This document shows positions 1-8,521 of a DNA stretch of 64,000 nt, in pieces. Both the position numbers and the translations under genes were made by a program. Under the pieces are notes generated by a model. The model was not told the DNA's origin, did no database searches, and worked only from the letters and a program-made list of their open reading frames with translations. Source of the stretch: Methylobacterium oryzihabitans (lineage in GTDB: Bacteria > Pseudomonadota > Alphaproteobacteria > Rhizobiales > Beijerinckiaceae); assembly GCF_004004555.2 (NCBI RefSeq), contig NZ_SACP01000003.1, positions 186,001 to 250,000 of the forward strand. Direction: 5' to 3'. Each line of letters opens with the position of its first letter. Positions within the stretch are counted from its first letter, which is position 1.

Positions 1-255
1 GGCGAGGCTGAGCGAGGCGAGCAGGTTGAGGGCGCACAGCTCCGCCGCCGCCTGACCGGCGGCGAGGTCGTGGTCCTCGCCCAGCCGGCCGGTATGCGAG
101 ATCACGCCGTCGCGCTCGCAGATCTGGCCGGCGAGCCACACCGTCGGGCCGAGGCGCGAGAACGGCAGGAACGCGCCGCGGGGCGCCGGCACCGGCGGCA
201 GGGTCAGGCCGAGCGCGGCGAGGCGGGTCGCGATCGTGCCGTGGGGCTGGGTCAT
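1..255 (-). CDS. RidA family protein (partial, runs off left edge)
   Basis: The 85 visible residues (MTQPHGTIATRLAALGLTLP at the N-terminus) contain the GQIC-type turn and the Ala/Leu-rich helix of the YjgF/YER057c/UK114 (RidA) fold. The family contains enamine/imine deaminases that hydrolyse reactive 2-aminoacrylate-type intermediates in the cytosol. The C-terminus with the conserved arginine lies outside the window, so activity cannot be judged. Its ATG overlaps the stop of the upstream AI-2E family gene by the 4-base ATGA, which suggests co-translation. The family call is good; the substrate is unknown. Confidence 0.75.
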   Translation of the reverse strand, partial: MTQPHGTIATRLAALGLTLPPVPAPRGAFLPFSRLGPTVWLAGQICERDGVISHTGRLGEDHDLAAGQAAAELCALNLLASLSLA

Positions 256-1361
256 CGGGGGGTGTCTCCGTGGGTCGGCGCGTCCTCGCCGGTGAAGTCG
301 CGCCACAGCAGCATCAGGGCCGCCATCACCGCCGGGCCGAGGAACAGGCCGAGCAGCCCGAAGGTCTCGACGCCGCCGAGGATGCCGAGCAGCACCCACA
401 GGAACGGCAGGCGGGTGACGCCGCCGATCAGCGCCGGGCGCACGAAGTGGTCGGCCACGAAGGTCACGACGAGGCCCGCGACCCCGACCAGGATCGCCGC
501 GGTGACGTGGCCCTGCGCCAGCACCAGCAGGCAGGCGATGCCGAACACCAGCGGCGCTCCGAACGGGATCATCGCCGCGAAGGCGGTGGCGGCGCCGAAC
601 AGAACCGGGTGCGGCACGCCGGCGAAGAAATAGGCGATGCCCAGAAGAAAGCCCTCGCCGAGGCCGACCAGCACCAGCCCGTCGACGGTGCCGTGGACCG
701 AGGCCGCCATCTGGCGCGCGACCCGCTCGCCGCGGGGGCCGAACAGCCGCCGGCAGGCGCTCAATCCCTGCCGGGCCACCGCCTCGCCGTCGCGGAACAG
801 GAAGAACAGCGTCAGCAGGGTGAACAGGAACACCACCACCCGGTGGACGATCTGCGAGCCGAACAGGCGACCGAACCCGATCAGGGAGGTCCGGTCGAGC
901 CGGTGCAGCAGCTCCGACGAGCCGGCGGGATGGCCGAGGGTATCGCTCCACCACCGCGACACCGCGGCGGCGCCGAACGGCAGGTGCGACACCCAGTCCG
1001 GCACCGGCCAGCCCGACTGCTCGACGCTGCGCCAGAAGTCGAGCACCTCGCTCGCCTCGCGGGCCGCCTGGATCGCCACGACGGCGAGGGGGATCAGGAA
1101 CACCAGGGCGACCGCGCCGGTGAACAGCGCCGGCCACAGGATGTTGTGCGGACCGGGCGGGAAGCGCCCGGTCAGCCGGCGGTAGAGCGGCCACAGAGCC
1201 ACCGCCAGCACCACCGCCCAGGCCAGCGCCGGCAGGAACTCGTGCAGGATCCACAGGCCGAGGGCGGCGAGGCCGAGCACCAGCGCCGCGCGGGCGAGGG
1301 CGGGCGTCGCCCCGGCCCGGATCTCGACCGGCGGGGCGGGGGGCGGCATCGGGTCGGGCAT
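252..1361 (-). CDS. AI-2E family transporter / permease
   Basis: This is a 369-residue polytopic inner membrane protein. About eight hydrophobic segments can be seen, including a pair near residues 25-60, one near 70-100 and a dense C-terminal group. The C-terminal ILGGVETFGLLGLFLGP signature and the overall length are typical of the AI-2E (PerM/TqsA/YdiK) family. Family members have been linked to autoinducer-2 export or Na+/H+ exchange, but most have no proven substrate. The start is placed at 1361; a second Met lies four codons downstream. The longer open frame upstream to 1661 reads Arg/Pro-rich nonsense and is rejected. The stop overlaps the start of the RidA gene. Confidence 0.85.
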   Translation of the reverse strand: MPDPMPPPAPPVEIRAGATPALARAALVLGLAALGLWILHEFLPALAWAVVLAVALWPLYRRLTGRFPPGPHNILWPALFTGAVALVFLIPLAVVAIQAAREASEVLDFWRSVEQSGWPVPDWVSHLPFGAAAVSRWWSDTLGHPAGSSELLHRLDRTSLIGFGRLFGSQIVHRVVVFLFTLLTLFFLFRDGEAVARQGLSACRRLFGPRGERVARQMAASVHGTVDGLVLVGLGEGFLLGIAYFFAGVPHPVLFGAATAFAAMIPFGAPLVFGIACLLVLAQGHVTAAILVGVAGLVVTFVADHFVRPALIGGVTRLPFLWVLLGILGGVETFGLLGLFLGPAVMAALMLLWRDFTGEDAPTHGDTPR

Positions 1362-1771
1362 GCGGGCGTTCCGGCGCTGGGTGCGGGTGCATCTAGGGCA
1401 TGGCCGGGCCGGGTGAACGGAGCGTGTCGGCCGTGTGGCGGGCGCCCGTCCGCAGGACAATCGCTCGAACGCGATCGCCCTGGTTTTTTGCTTGCCCTCA
1501 AGCGCCGGCGTTCGCGTCCGCTCACTTGGCTTGCGCCCGGCACACGGCGCGATCGCCCTGTGCTCGTCCGCCCGGGCTGTTGCCCGCCGCACCCCCCTCG
1601 TGTATGCGGACCGCTCGATCGGACGCCGTCCGCATCCGCGGAATCGCGCGGGTTCCGGCATTCCACCATCGCTCGAGACCGCCGGTCGCGGTCCGTGGTC
1701 AGGGGCTCGGGCGGGAGTCCGCAGGCCGCGCCGTTCGAGCCAGACCCCAGCAGGGAAGCGGCTGCACGCCC
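1362..1771. other. 410-bp intergenic region between divergent AI-2E gene and acpXL
   Basis: No convincing gene is present; open frames here are Arg/Pro-rich and lack family features. It must carry the promoters for the AI-2E gene (leftward) and the acpXL cluster (rightward). A 12-base word, gcgatcgccctg, occurs twice about 80 bp apart near 1480 and 1549. No clear -35/-10 pair could be picked. Confidence 0.5.
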
Positions 1772-2059
1772 ATGTCCGATACCTTCGACCGCGTTGCCGA
1801 CATCATCGCCGACACCGCCGACATCCCGCGCGACACCATCACGCCGGAGAGCCACGCGATCGACGATCTCGGCATCGACAGCCTCGCCTTCCTCGACATT
1901 GCCTTCGCCATCGACAAGGCGTTCGGGATCAAGCTGCCGCTGGAGCAGTGGACCCAGGAGGTCAACGAGGGCAAGGTGCCGGCCGAGGAGTACTTCGTGC
2001 TGAAGAACCTCTGCGCGCGCATCGACGCCCTGGTGGCCCAGAAGGCCGCCAAGGTCTAG
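1772..2059 (+). CDS. acpXL: Acyl carrier protein AcpXL
   Basis: This is a 95-residue acidic acyl carrier protein. The [14 protein letters not shown] helix carries the phosphopantetheine serine at Ser37. It is longer than housekeeping AcpP (about 78 aa) and has the C-terminal extension of the Rhizobiales AcpXL family, which carries the growing C26-C28 hydroxylated very-long-chain acyl group destined for lipid A. The identity is supported by the order acpXL-fabZ-fabF-fabF-adh-lpxXL downstream, which matches the rhizobial VLCFA cluster. The ATG at 1772 is chosen because the open frame upstream has no ACP similarity. A GA-rich stretch lies about 14 nt upstream as a possible weak ribosome site. 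Confidence 0.93.
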   Translation: MSDTFDRVADIIADTADIPRDTITPESHAIDDLGIDSLAFLDIAFAIDKAFGIKLPLEQWTQEVNEGKVPAEEYFVLKNLCARIDALVAQKAAKV

Positions 2060-2082
2060 GCGCCGGAACGCGGTCGCGCACC

Positions 2083-2547
2083 ATGCGGCTCGAATATTTC
2101 GAGATGATCGACCGGGTCGTGCGGCTCGACCGGGGGGCGGGCCGGATCGAGGCGCGCGCCACGGTGCCGACGGCGAGCCCGGTCTTCGAGGGGCACTTCC
2201 CCGGCCACCCGCTGGTGCCGGGCGTGCTCCTGACCGAGACGATGGCGCAGGCGTCGGGCTACCTCCTCCTCGCCCATCTCGACTTCCGCCAGATGCCGTT
2301 CCTGATGGGCGTCGACAAGGCACGCTTCCGCAGCTTCGTCGGCCCCGGCGCGGTGCTCGACGTCGAGGCGAGCCTGGAGCACGACGGCTCGGGCTATGCC
2401 GTGACCAGGGCGGCGATCCGCACCGGGGGCAAGCCGCTCTGCAACGCGGAACTGCGGTTCAGGACGATGCCGTTCCCCGATGGCCTCGACGCGCCGATGC
2501 GCGAGCGGGCGCGGGCGATCGGCCTGATCGAGGGACATCCGGCGTGA
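2083..2547 (+). CDS. fabZXL: 3-hydroxyacyl-ACP dehydratase FabZ-type (VLCFA cluster)
   Basis: This 154-residue hotdog-fold protein has the FabZ signature GHFPGHPLVPGVLLTETMAQ. His38 and Glu52 occupy the catalytic positions for dehydration of beta-hydroxyacyl-ACP to trans-2-enoyl-ACP. It starts 23 nt after acpXL and its TGA overlaps the GTG of the next gene (GTGA). Within this cluster it should act on AcpXL-bound long acyl chains rather than in general fatty acid synthesis. FabZ function is certain by motif; the XL assignment rests on gene context. Confidence 0.9.
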   Translation: MRLEYFEMIDRVVRLDRGAGRIEARATVPTASPVFEGHFPGHPLVPGVLLTETMAQASGYLLLAHLDFRQMPFLMGVDKARFRSFVGPGAVLDVEASLEHDGSGYAVTRAAIRTGGKPLCNAELRFRTMPFPDGLDAPMRERARAIGLIEGHPA

Positions 2548-3683
2548 CGCGCGACGTGGTCATCACCGGCCTCGGCCTCGTCTCCTGCGCGGGCGAGGGC
2601 GTGACGGCCCATCTCGACGCCCTGCGGGCCGGCGGGACGCCGCGGGTCGATGCCGCGACCTTCGCGCCCTACCCGGTGCATCCGGTGGCGCCGCTCGCCC
2701 TCGACGGGCAGATCCCCAAGAAATCCGACCAGCGCCAGATGGAGCCGTGGCAGCGCCTCGGCGTCTATGCCGCCGGGCTCGCCCTCGACGCCGCCGGGGC
2801 CAAGGCCGATGCCGCCCTCAAGGCCGGGATGCACCTCGTGGTCGCGGCCGGCGGCGGCGAGCGCGACTACGCCGTCGACGGCCAGATCCTCGCCGGCCTC
2901 GCCGGGGCGGACGACAAGGGCGCGTTCCTCAACGAGCGCCTTCAGAACGACCTGCGCCCGACCCTGTTCCTGGCCCAGCTCTCCAACCTGCTCGCCGGCA
3001 ACATCGCCATCGTGCACGGCGTCACCGGCGCCTCGCGCACCTTCATGGGCGAGGAATCGGCCGGCACCGACGCCTTGCGCATCGCCCATGCCCGCATCGC
3101 GGCGGGACAGGTCGACCTGATGCTCGTCGGCGGCTCGTACAACGCCGAACGGGCCGACGTGCTGCTCGTCCACGAGATGGGCGGCTACCTGCGCAAGCCG
3201 GACTTCCGCCCGGTCTTCGAGCGCGACGACGCCCCCGGCTTCATCCTCGGCTCCGGCGCCGCCTTCCTGGTGCTGGAAGCGGCCGATCATGCTCGCGCCC
3301 GCGGCGCCGCCCCGGTGGCACGCCTCGCCGCCGTCGCCAGCGACCGCACTCGGCGGGTGCCGGGCAGCGTCGGGGCGAGCCTTGCCTCCCTGTGGCAGGG
3401 GGCGGGCGCGACGGCGCCGGACCTCGCGATCAGCGCCGCCACCGGCTGCGCCGGCATCACCGCCGAGGAGGGCGAGGCTCTCGCCACCCTGGCCCCCGGC
3501 GCCCGCCGGACGGCACTCGGCGACCTCACCGGCCACACCCTCGAAGCCGCCGCCCCGTTCGGCGCGGCGCTGGCCGCCGCGGCGGTCGCGGCCGGCGCGG
3601 CGCGGGAGGCCGTCGTCAGCGTCGTCGGCCATCGCCGTGGCGAGGGCGTGATCCGCATCCTGCCCGCGACGGAGGCCGCATGA
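2544..3683 (+). CDS. fabF2XL: Degenerate beta-ketoacyl-ACP synthase (FabF2XL, chain-length-factor-like)
   Basis: This is a 379-residue thiolase-fold protein that aligns with FabF, but its active site is eroded. At the nucleophile position, where the neighbouring FabF has TACSSG with Cys175, this protein reads GEESAG with Glu171. The first catalytic His (HGTGT) is replaced by ATGCAG. Only the second His motif, GHTLEAA with His331, remains. The C-terminal gatekeeper GFGG loop reads GHRR. It starts with GTG, overlaps fabZ by 4 nt and overlaps the intact FabF by 4 nt. Loss of the Cys beside an intact KAS is the pattern of KS/chain-length-factor pairs of type II polyketide synthases. It probably forms a heterodimer with the next gene product; it is unlikely to condense alone. 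Confidence 0.88.
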   Translation: MTRDVVITGLGLVSCAGEGVTAHLDALRAGGTPRVDAATFAPYPVHPVAPLALDGQIPKKSDQRQMEPWQRLGVYAAGLALDAAGAKADAALKAGMHLVVAAGGGERDYAVDGQILAGLAGADDKGAFLNERLQNDLRPTLFLAQLSNLLAGNIAIVHGVTGASRTFMGEESAGTDALRIAHARIAAGQVDLMLVGGSYNAERADVLLVHEMGGYLRKPDFRPVFERDDAPGFILGSGAAFLVLEAADHARARGAAPVARLAAVASDRTRRVPGSVGASLASLWQGAGATAPDLAISAATGCAGITAEEGEALATLAPGARRTALGDLTGHTLEAAAPFGAALAAAAVAAGAAREAVVSVVGHRRGEGVIRILPATEAA

Positions 3684-4957
3684 GCCGCGCAGACCGCGAC
3701 GCCCTGGGCCGCCCGCTCGTCGCCGTGACCGGCCTCGGCATCGTCACCTCGCTCGGCATCGGCGCGGCCGAGAACTGGGCTGCCCTCACCGCCGGCCGCT
3801 CGGGCATCCACGCGATCCGCCGCTTTCCGACCACCGGCCTGCGCACCCGCATCGCCGGCACCGTCGATTTCCTCGACGCCGAGCCGATGGTGGCGCCGGC
3901 CCTGTCCGAGCGCTTCGCCGCCTCGGCCGCCGAGGAGGCGATCGGTCAGGCCGGCCTCGGCCGCGCATTTCCCGGTGCGCTGTTCATCGCCGTGCCGCCG
4001 GTCGAGATGGAATGGCCGCAGCGCCAGGCGCTCGCCGAGGCCGCGGGGGCGTACGGCGAGGTCACCTATGCCGACCTGCTGCGCGCCGCCGGCACCCGTC
4101 GCTTCGACGACTGGCACGACCTGTTCATCTTCGGCACCGTCGCCGACCGCATCGCCGACCGCTTCGGCACCCGTGGCTCGCCGATCTCGCTCTCGACCGC
4201 CTGCTCGTCGGGTGCCACCGCGATCCAGCTCGGCGTCGAGGCGATCCGCCGCGGCGAGATGGCGGCGGCTCTCTGCGTCGGCACCGACGGCTCGGTGAAC
4301 CCGGAATCGCTGATCCGGTTCTCGCTGCTCTCGGCCCTCTCGACCCAGAACGACCCGCCGGAGGCGGCGTCGAAGCCCTTCGCCAAGAACCGCGACGGCT
4401 TCGTGATGGGGGAGGGCGCCGCCGCCCTGGTGCTGGAGGACGCCGCCGCCGCCCGGGCGCGGGGCGCGAGAATCCTCGGCTACGTGCTGGGCTGCGGCGA
4501 GAAGGGCGACGGCTTCCACCGCACCCGCTCCTCGCCGGACGGGGCGCCGATCATCGCGGCGATCCGGGGCGCCCTCGACGATGCCGGGATCGGCCCGGAG
4601 CGGATCGACACCGTCAACGCCCACGGCACCGGCACGCCCGAGAACGACAAGATGGAGGCGCTCGGCTGCCTCGCGGTGCTGGGCGAGCGGATGCGCAGCG
4701 TGCCGATCTCGTCGAACAAGTCGATGATCGGTCACACGCTCACCGCCGCCGGCGCGGTCGAGGCGGCGGTCTCGCTCCTCACCATCGCGCATGGCCGCGT
4801 GCCCCCGACCCTGAACTACGCCGTGCCCGACCCGGCGATCCCCCTCGACGTGGTGACGAGCGCCCGCGACCTGCCGGTCGCGACGGTGCTGTCGAACTCG
4901 TTCGGCTTCGGCGGCCAGAACACCTGCCTCGTCTTCGGCGCGGAGCCGGTGGCGTGA
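3680..4957 (+). CDS. fabF1XL: Beta-ketoacyl-ACP synthase II (FabF1XL)
   Basis: This 425-residue KAS has the full catalytic triad: Cys175 in STACSSG, His315 in [11 protein letters not shown] and His352 in [13 protein letters not shown]. The C-terminal [13 protein letters not shown] loop is intact. It performs Claisen condensation of malonyl-ACP with acyl-ACP. In this cluster it should extend AcpXL-bound chains toward C26-C28. The ATG lies inside the stop of the degenerate KAS (ATGA), giving tight stoichiometric coupling between the two, and its own stop overlaps the SDR gene start. Confidence 0.93.
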   Translation: MSRADRDALGRPLVAVTGLGIVTSLGIGAAENWAALTAGRSGIHAIRRFPTTGLRTRIAGTVDFLDAEPMVAPALSERFAASAAEEAIGQAGLGRAFPGALFIAVPPVEMEWPQRQALAEAAGAYGEVTYADLLRAAGTRRFDDWHDLFIFGTVADRIADRFGTRGSPISLSTACSSGATAIQLGVEAIRRGEMAAALCVGTDGSVNPESLIRFSLLSALSTQNDPPEAASKPFAKNRDGFVMGEGAAALVLEDAAAARARGARILGYVLGCGEKGDGFHRTRSSPDGAPIIAAIRGALDDAGIGPERIDTVNAHGTGTPENDKMEALGCLAVLGERMRSVPISSNKSMIGHTLTAAGAVEAAVSLLTIAHGRVPPTLNYAVPDPAIPLDVVTSARDLPVATVLSNSFGFGGQNTCLVFGAEPVA

Positions 4958-5721
4958 GCGCCCCGGATCCGGCCCGCCGCGTCCTCGTCACAGGCGGGGG
5001 CCGCGGTCTCGGCGCCGCCATCGTGCGCGCCCTGGTCTCGGCCGGTCACGACGTCGATTTCACGTTTCGCGAGTCGGCCGAGGCCGCCGCCGCCCTCGCG
5101 GAGGAACTCGCCGCCGCGCACCCCGAGCGCAGCATCCGCACCCACGCCCTCGACCTGTCGGATCGCGGCGCCCTCGACGCCTTCAGCGAGGCGATGGCCG
5201 AGGAGGGGATCTACGGCTTCGTCCACAATGCCGGGCAGTCCTGCGACGGGCTCGCCGCGATGCTCGACCAGGACCGCGCCGAGGCGGCGATGCAGGTCAA
5301 CTTCTGGTCGCTGACCCGCCTCGCCAAGGCGCTGGTGCGGCCGATGACCCGTGCCAGGGCCGGGCGCATCGTCGCGGTCGGCTCGGTCGCGGCCCTGCGG
5401 GCCAATCCGGGCAACGCCGCCTACGCCGCCTCGAAGGGGGCTCTGATCGCCTATTGCCGCACCCTGGCGATCGAATCGGCCCGCCGCGGCGTCACCGTCA
5501 ACGTCGTCGCCCCCGGCTTCATCGACACCGACATGATGACGGCCTATGCCGGGCACCGCGCCGGCATGGAGAAGCAGATCCCGGCCGGGCGATTCGCCGC
5601 GCCGGACGAGGTGGCGAACCTCGTCGCCTTCCTGTTGTCTCCCGGAGCCGCCTACGTCACCGGTGCGGTCCTGCCGGTGGATGGCGGCCTCACCGCGATG
5701 CTGGGCATCCACCGCACCTGA
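4954..5721 (+). CDS. SDR family 3-oxoacyl-ACP reductase (FabG-like)
   Basis: This is a 255-residue classical short-chain dehydrogenase. It has the Rossmann glycine motif TGGGRGLG (residues 13-20), NAG near 89-91, the catalytic serine in GSVAAL, and Tyr157/Lys161 in YAASK. FabG enzymes reduce 3-oxoacyl-ACP with NADPH, the step between KAS and FabZ, so it completes the elongation cycle. GTG start; 4-nt GTGA overlap with fabF1XL. The classical rhizobial acpXL cluster, as I recall it, lacks a dedicated FabG here, so this looks like an added component. The hairpin of repeat element A abuts its stop codon. Confidence 0.88.
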   Translation: MSAPDPARRVLVTGGGRGLGAAIVRALVSAGHDVDFTFRESAEAAAALAEELAAAHPERSIRTHALDLSDRGALDAFSEAMAEEGIYGFVHNAGQSCDGLAAMLDQDRAEAAMQVNFWSLTRLAKALVRPMTRARAGRIVAVGSVAALRANPGNAAYAASKGALIAYCRTLAIESARRGVTVNVVAPGFIDTDMMTAYAGHRAGMEKQIPAGRFAAPDEVANLVAFLLSPGAAYVTGAVLPVDGGLTAMLGIHRT

Positions 5722-5800
5722 CACGGTGACGGGACGATCAGTCCCGTGTCCGTGTCACCAGCCCGCGCGGCGCTTGAGCGAAGCAGAAACCGTATGACAC
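5720..5800. repeat. Dispersed intergenic repeat, copy A (hairpin plus GAGCGAAGC block)
   Basis: The copy begins with a 16-bp imperfect hairpin (5720-5735 with 5741-5756, loop gatca), then ACCAGCCCGCGCGGCG, then TGAGCGAAGC and AGAAACCGTATGAC. The same blocks recur in copy B (9526-9630), and the second half also in copy C (46344-46395). Copy A lacks most of the second hairpin. The first hairpin overlaps the last two bases of the SDR stop codon and could act as a terminator. Confidence 0.8.
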
Positions 5801-5807
5801 CGGATCC

Positions 5808-6101
5808 ATGATGCACCCCGTGCCGCGCCGCGTCCGAGCCGCGGCTGTCCTCCTCGTCCTCTCGGGCGCCCCGGCCCTGGCCGAGACCTTTCGGGTCGAC
5901 GACGTGCCGCCGGGCGATTCGCTCGGCATCCGCGAGGCGCCGGATGCGGACTCGCCCGCCGTCGGCCGGGCGCCGGCCAACGCCCTGCTGCGCGGCGCCG
6001 GCTGCACCAACGACACCCCGAGCGGCCGGACCTGGTGCCGGGTCAAGTACGGCGCCGTCGTCGGCTGGGCCCGGCGGCGCTACCTCGCGCCCGCCGATTA
6101 G
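5808..6101 (+). CDS. Exported bacterial SH3-type domain protein
   Basis: This 97-residue protein has a signal peptide (MMHPVPRRVRAAAVLLVLSG, with a cleavage-like APALAE). One small domain follows, with a LGIREAPDADSPAVGRAPAN core and a terminal WCRVKYGAVVGWARRRYLAP. That matches the bacterial SH3 (SH3_3) fold, where the closing G-W-x-x-x-x-Y-L is typical. Such domains bind peptidoglycan or proteins in the periplasm. It sits inside the VLCFA cluster, between the SDR and the dehydrogenase genes, but is separated from both by repeat structures, so it may be an inserted passenger. Specific function is unknown. Confidence 0.75.
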   Translation: MMHPVPRRVRAAAVLLVLSGAPALAETFRVDDVPPGDSLGIREAPDADSPAVGRAPANALLRGAGCTNDTPSGRTWCRVKYGAVVGWARRRYLAPAD

Positions 6102-6133
6102 TTTTTTGGGCGGGTTGCGTTCCTCTGCACCTC

Positions 6134-6310
6134 CGCCCCTTTCCCAGACGACTGAAACGAAGTGGAAGGAGATCCGGGATCCAGCCATCAGAATCGTCGC
6201 GAAGCGACTCTGTGTGGTGGCACCGTCGCTGAGTCCGGACGCTTCGCGACTCGTTGTGCTGGTTCCCGGATCTCCTTCCGCCGACGCTTCAGTCGTCCGA
6301 GAAAGGGGCG
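6134..6310. repeat. 177-bp imperfect palindrome upstream of the dehydrogenase gene
   Basis: Bases 6134-6185 (starting cgcccctttcccagacgact, ending in ggagatccgggatccagc) pair with 6258-6310 as an inverted copy with only a few mismatches. Inside, GTCGCGAAGCG near 6196 pairs with CGCTTCGCGAC near 6240, so the whole element could fold into one long cruciform or RNA hairpin. It ends 57 bp before the dehydrogenase start. It is unrelated in sequence to repeats A-C. It resembles a MITE-like element, but no clear target-site duplication was found. Confidence 0.75.
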
Positions 6311-6367
6311 ATTCTCGCGCCCGACAGGGCTGCGAGGCCGCCAGGCCAGCTTTCAGAAGGTTTCCCC

Positions 6368-7390
6368 ATGCAGGCCCTCCAGCTCTTCGGCGACCGCGAC
6401 ATGCGCCTGACCGAGGTCGCGGACCCGCCGCCGCCCGGACCGGGCGAGGTGCGGGTCCGCGTGCGGGCGGTCGGCCTCAACTTCATCGACGTCTGGGGCT
6501 TCCGCGGCATGGCCTTCGCCAAGCGCAAGCTGCCGCTGACGGTCGGCGCCGAGGCGGCCGGCGAGATCGCGGCGCTCGGCGAGGGCGTGACCGGCCTGAC
6601 CGAGGGCGACGCGGTCGCGCTCTACGGCGCGATGACCTGCGGCCGCTGCCGGGCCTGCCGCGAGGGCCGCGACAACCTCTGCGAGGAGGTCGGCGGCGTG
6701 ATGGGCTTCCACATCGACGGCTTCGCCCGCGACTTCGTCACCATGCCGGCCCGTCTCGTCGTGAAGGTCCCGGCCGGGGTGAGCTTCGTACAGGCGGCCT
6801 GCGCGCCGGTCGCCTTCGGCACCGTCGAGCACATGCTGTTCGACAACGCCCGGCTGGAGCCCGGCGAGTCGATCCTCGTCCATGCCGGCGGCTCGGGGAT
6901 CGGCACCGCGGCGATCAAGATGGCGAAGGCGATCGGCTGCACCGTCTTCACCACCGTCGGCGACGATGCCAAGGGCGAGCGGGCGCGCGAACTGGGGGCC
7001 GACCACGTCGTCAACTACCGCACCGAGCGGTTCGAGGGCGAGGTCCGCCGGCTGACGAAGCGCAAGGGCGTCGACGTCGTGTTCGAGCACGTCGGCGCCG
7101 AGACCTGGAACGGCTCGCTGCTCTGCCTCAAGCGCGGCGGCCGGCTGGTCACCTGCGGCTCGACCTCCGGCGTCTCGACCACCATGAACCTGATGCAGCT
7201 GTTTCAGCAGCAATACCGCATCACCGGCTCGTTCGGCTGCCGCCTCGACAACATCCGCACGTCGCTCGACAAGATGGCGTCCGGCCTCACCCCGGTCATC
7301 GACACCGAACTGCCGCTCGCCGACTTCACCCACGGCCTGGAACGGCTCGAATCGCGCAAGGTCTTCGGCAAGATCATCGCGACGCTGTGA
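6368..7390 (+). CDS. Zinc-type alcohol dehydrogenase / quinone oxidoreductase-like (Adh2XL)
   Basis: This 340-residue medium-chain dehydrogenase has an N-terminal GroES-like domain with the structural zinc cluster CGRCRACREGRDNLC. A Rossmann domain follows, with HAGGSGIGTAAIKMAKAIG as the nucleotide-binding loop. Its position between the KAS genes and lpxXL equals that of the adh2XL gene of rhizobial VLCFA clusters, where a role in processing the long acyl chain is proposed but not proven. The ATG at 6368 is chosen because the upstream frame runs into the palindrome. It could also be an enoyl reductase, which would complete an elongation cycle. Confidence 0.85.
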   Translation: MQALQLFGDRDMRLTEVADPPPPGPGEVRVRVRAVGLNFIDVWGFRGMAFAKRKLPLTVGAEAAGEIAALGEGVTGLTEGDAVALYGAMTCGRCRACREGRDNLCEEVGGVMGFHIDGFARDFVTMPARLVVKVPAGVSFVQAACAPVAFGTVEHMLFDNARLEPGESILVHAGGSGIGTAAIKMAKAIGCTVFTTVGDDAKGERARELGADHVVNYRTERFEGEVRRLTKRKGVDVVFEHVGAETWNGSLLCLKRGGRLVTCGSTSGVSTTMNLMQLFQQQYRITGSFGCRLDNIRTSLDKMASGLTPVIDTELPLADFTHGLERLESRKVFGKIIATL

Positions 7391-7534
7391 GCTCGTCTCA
7401 GGGGCATCGCTGTGAAGCGATGACCTTGGAGCGTTGCGGTTGCGCCCTTGTGACGGCTCGGCGGCGCGCTTACAGGCAAGGACCTGCCCTCCGGCAGGGC
7501 AACCTGCCCTGTCGATCCCGCGAGACCCTCGTCC

Positions 7535-8515
7535 GTGCTGCGTCTGAAGCTGAGGCTGTACCGCGCCCTGTCCCGCTTCGCCGGGCTGCCGATGGTCGCC
7601 GTGGTGCGCGGTCTGTTCTGGCTCGCCCGCCGGCTCGGCCCGGAGCGGGCCGCCGCCGCCGGCGCCCGGATCGCCCGGACGCTCGGACCGTGGCTGCCCT
7701 CGCACCGCACGGCGCTCGCCAACCTGCGCCTCGCCTATCCCGGCCGCGATCCGGCCGAGCTCGCCGCCATCGCCCTCGGCTCCTGGGACAATCTCGGCCG
7801 CACCGGCGCGGAATACGCCCATCTCGGCGAGATCTTCGACTACGACCCGGACGCGGCCGAGAACGGCCGGATCGAGGTCGAGGGCATCGAGCACTTCACG
7901 GCGATGCGCGACGACGGCCGGCCGGGCCTGATCTTCTCGGCCCATCTCGGTAATTGGGAATTGCCGGCGATCTGCGCCGCCCGCTTCGGCCTGGAAGCGA
8001 GCGCGGTGTTCCGGCCACCCAACAGCCCGGCGGCGGCGCAACTGGTGCAGGAGGTCCGGCGCGCCACCATGGGCGGCCTCACCGCCGCCGGCCCCGGCGC
8101 CGCCTTCAGGATGCAGGGGGTGATCGAGCGCGGCGGCCATCTCGGCATGCTGGTCGACCAGCACTTCACCCGCGGCGTCGTGGTGCGGTTCTTCGGCCGG
8201 CCGGCCCTGGTCAACCCGCTGCTGGCCAAGCTCGCCCGGCACTACGAATGCCCGGTTCACGGCGTGCGGGTGATCCGCCTCGCCCGCGGCCGGTTCCGCC
8301 TGCAGCTCACTCCGGCCCTCGACTTGCCGCGGGACGAGGGCGGCGCGGTCGACGTCGCGGGGGCGATGCAGGCGATGACCGAGATCATCGAGGGCTGGGT
8401 GCGGGAGCATCCCGAGCAATGGCTGTGGATGCACCGGCGCTGGCGGCCCTCGATGCTGCCGAAGCCGGCGGTTCAAGCCAACGTGACTTCCGTCGGCGCC
8501 GTCGGCGGGGTTTGA
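7535..8515 (+). CDS. lpxXL: Lipid A VLCFA acyltransferase LpxXL
   Basis: This 326-residue member of the LpxL/HtrB late acyltransferase family has an N-terminal amphipathic/hydrophobic anchor and the catalytic HX4E motif HLGNWE (His137, Glu142). Downstream are the conserved DQHF and HPEQWLWMHRRW blocks. In Rhizobiales LpxXL transfers the 27-hydroxyoctacosanoyl group from AcpXL to lipid A at the inner membrane. It starts with GTG. The 144-bp leader contains two short hairpins (CATCGC-GCGATG and CCTGCC-GGCAGG). It is the last biosynthetic gene of the cluster. Confidence 0.9.
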   Translation: MLRLKLRLYRALSRFAGLPMVAVVRGLFWLARRLGPERAAAAGARIARTLGPWLPSHRTALANLRLAYPGRDPAELAAIALGSWDNLGRTGAEYAHLGEIFDYDPDAAENGRIEVEGIEHFTAMRDDGRPGLIFSAHLGNWELPAICAARFGLEASAVFRPPNSPAAAQLVQEVRRATMGGLTAAGPGAAFRMQGVIERGGHLGMLVDQHFTRGVVVRFFGRPALVNPLLAKLARHYECPVHGVRVIRLARGRFRLQLTPALDLPRDEGGAVDVAGAMQAMTEIIEGWVREHPEQWLWMHRRWRPSMLPKPAVQANVTSVGAVGGV

Positions 8516-8521
8516 TGGCGC

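Noticed and set aside
7391..7534. Riboswitch between the dehydrogenase gene and lpxXL
   Set aside because: Only two short unrelated hairpins; no known riboswitch core could be recognised.
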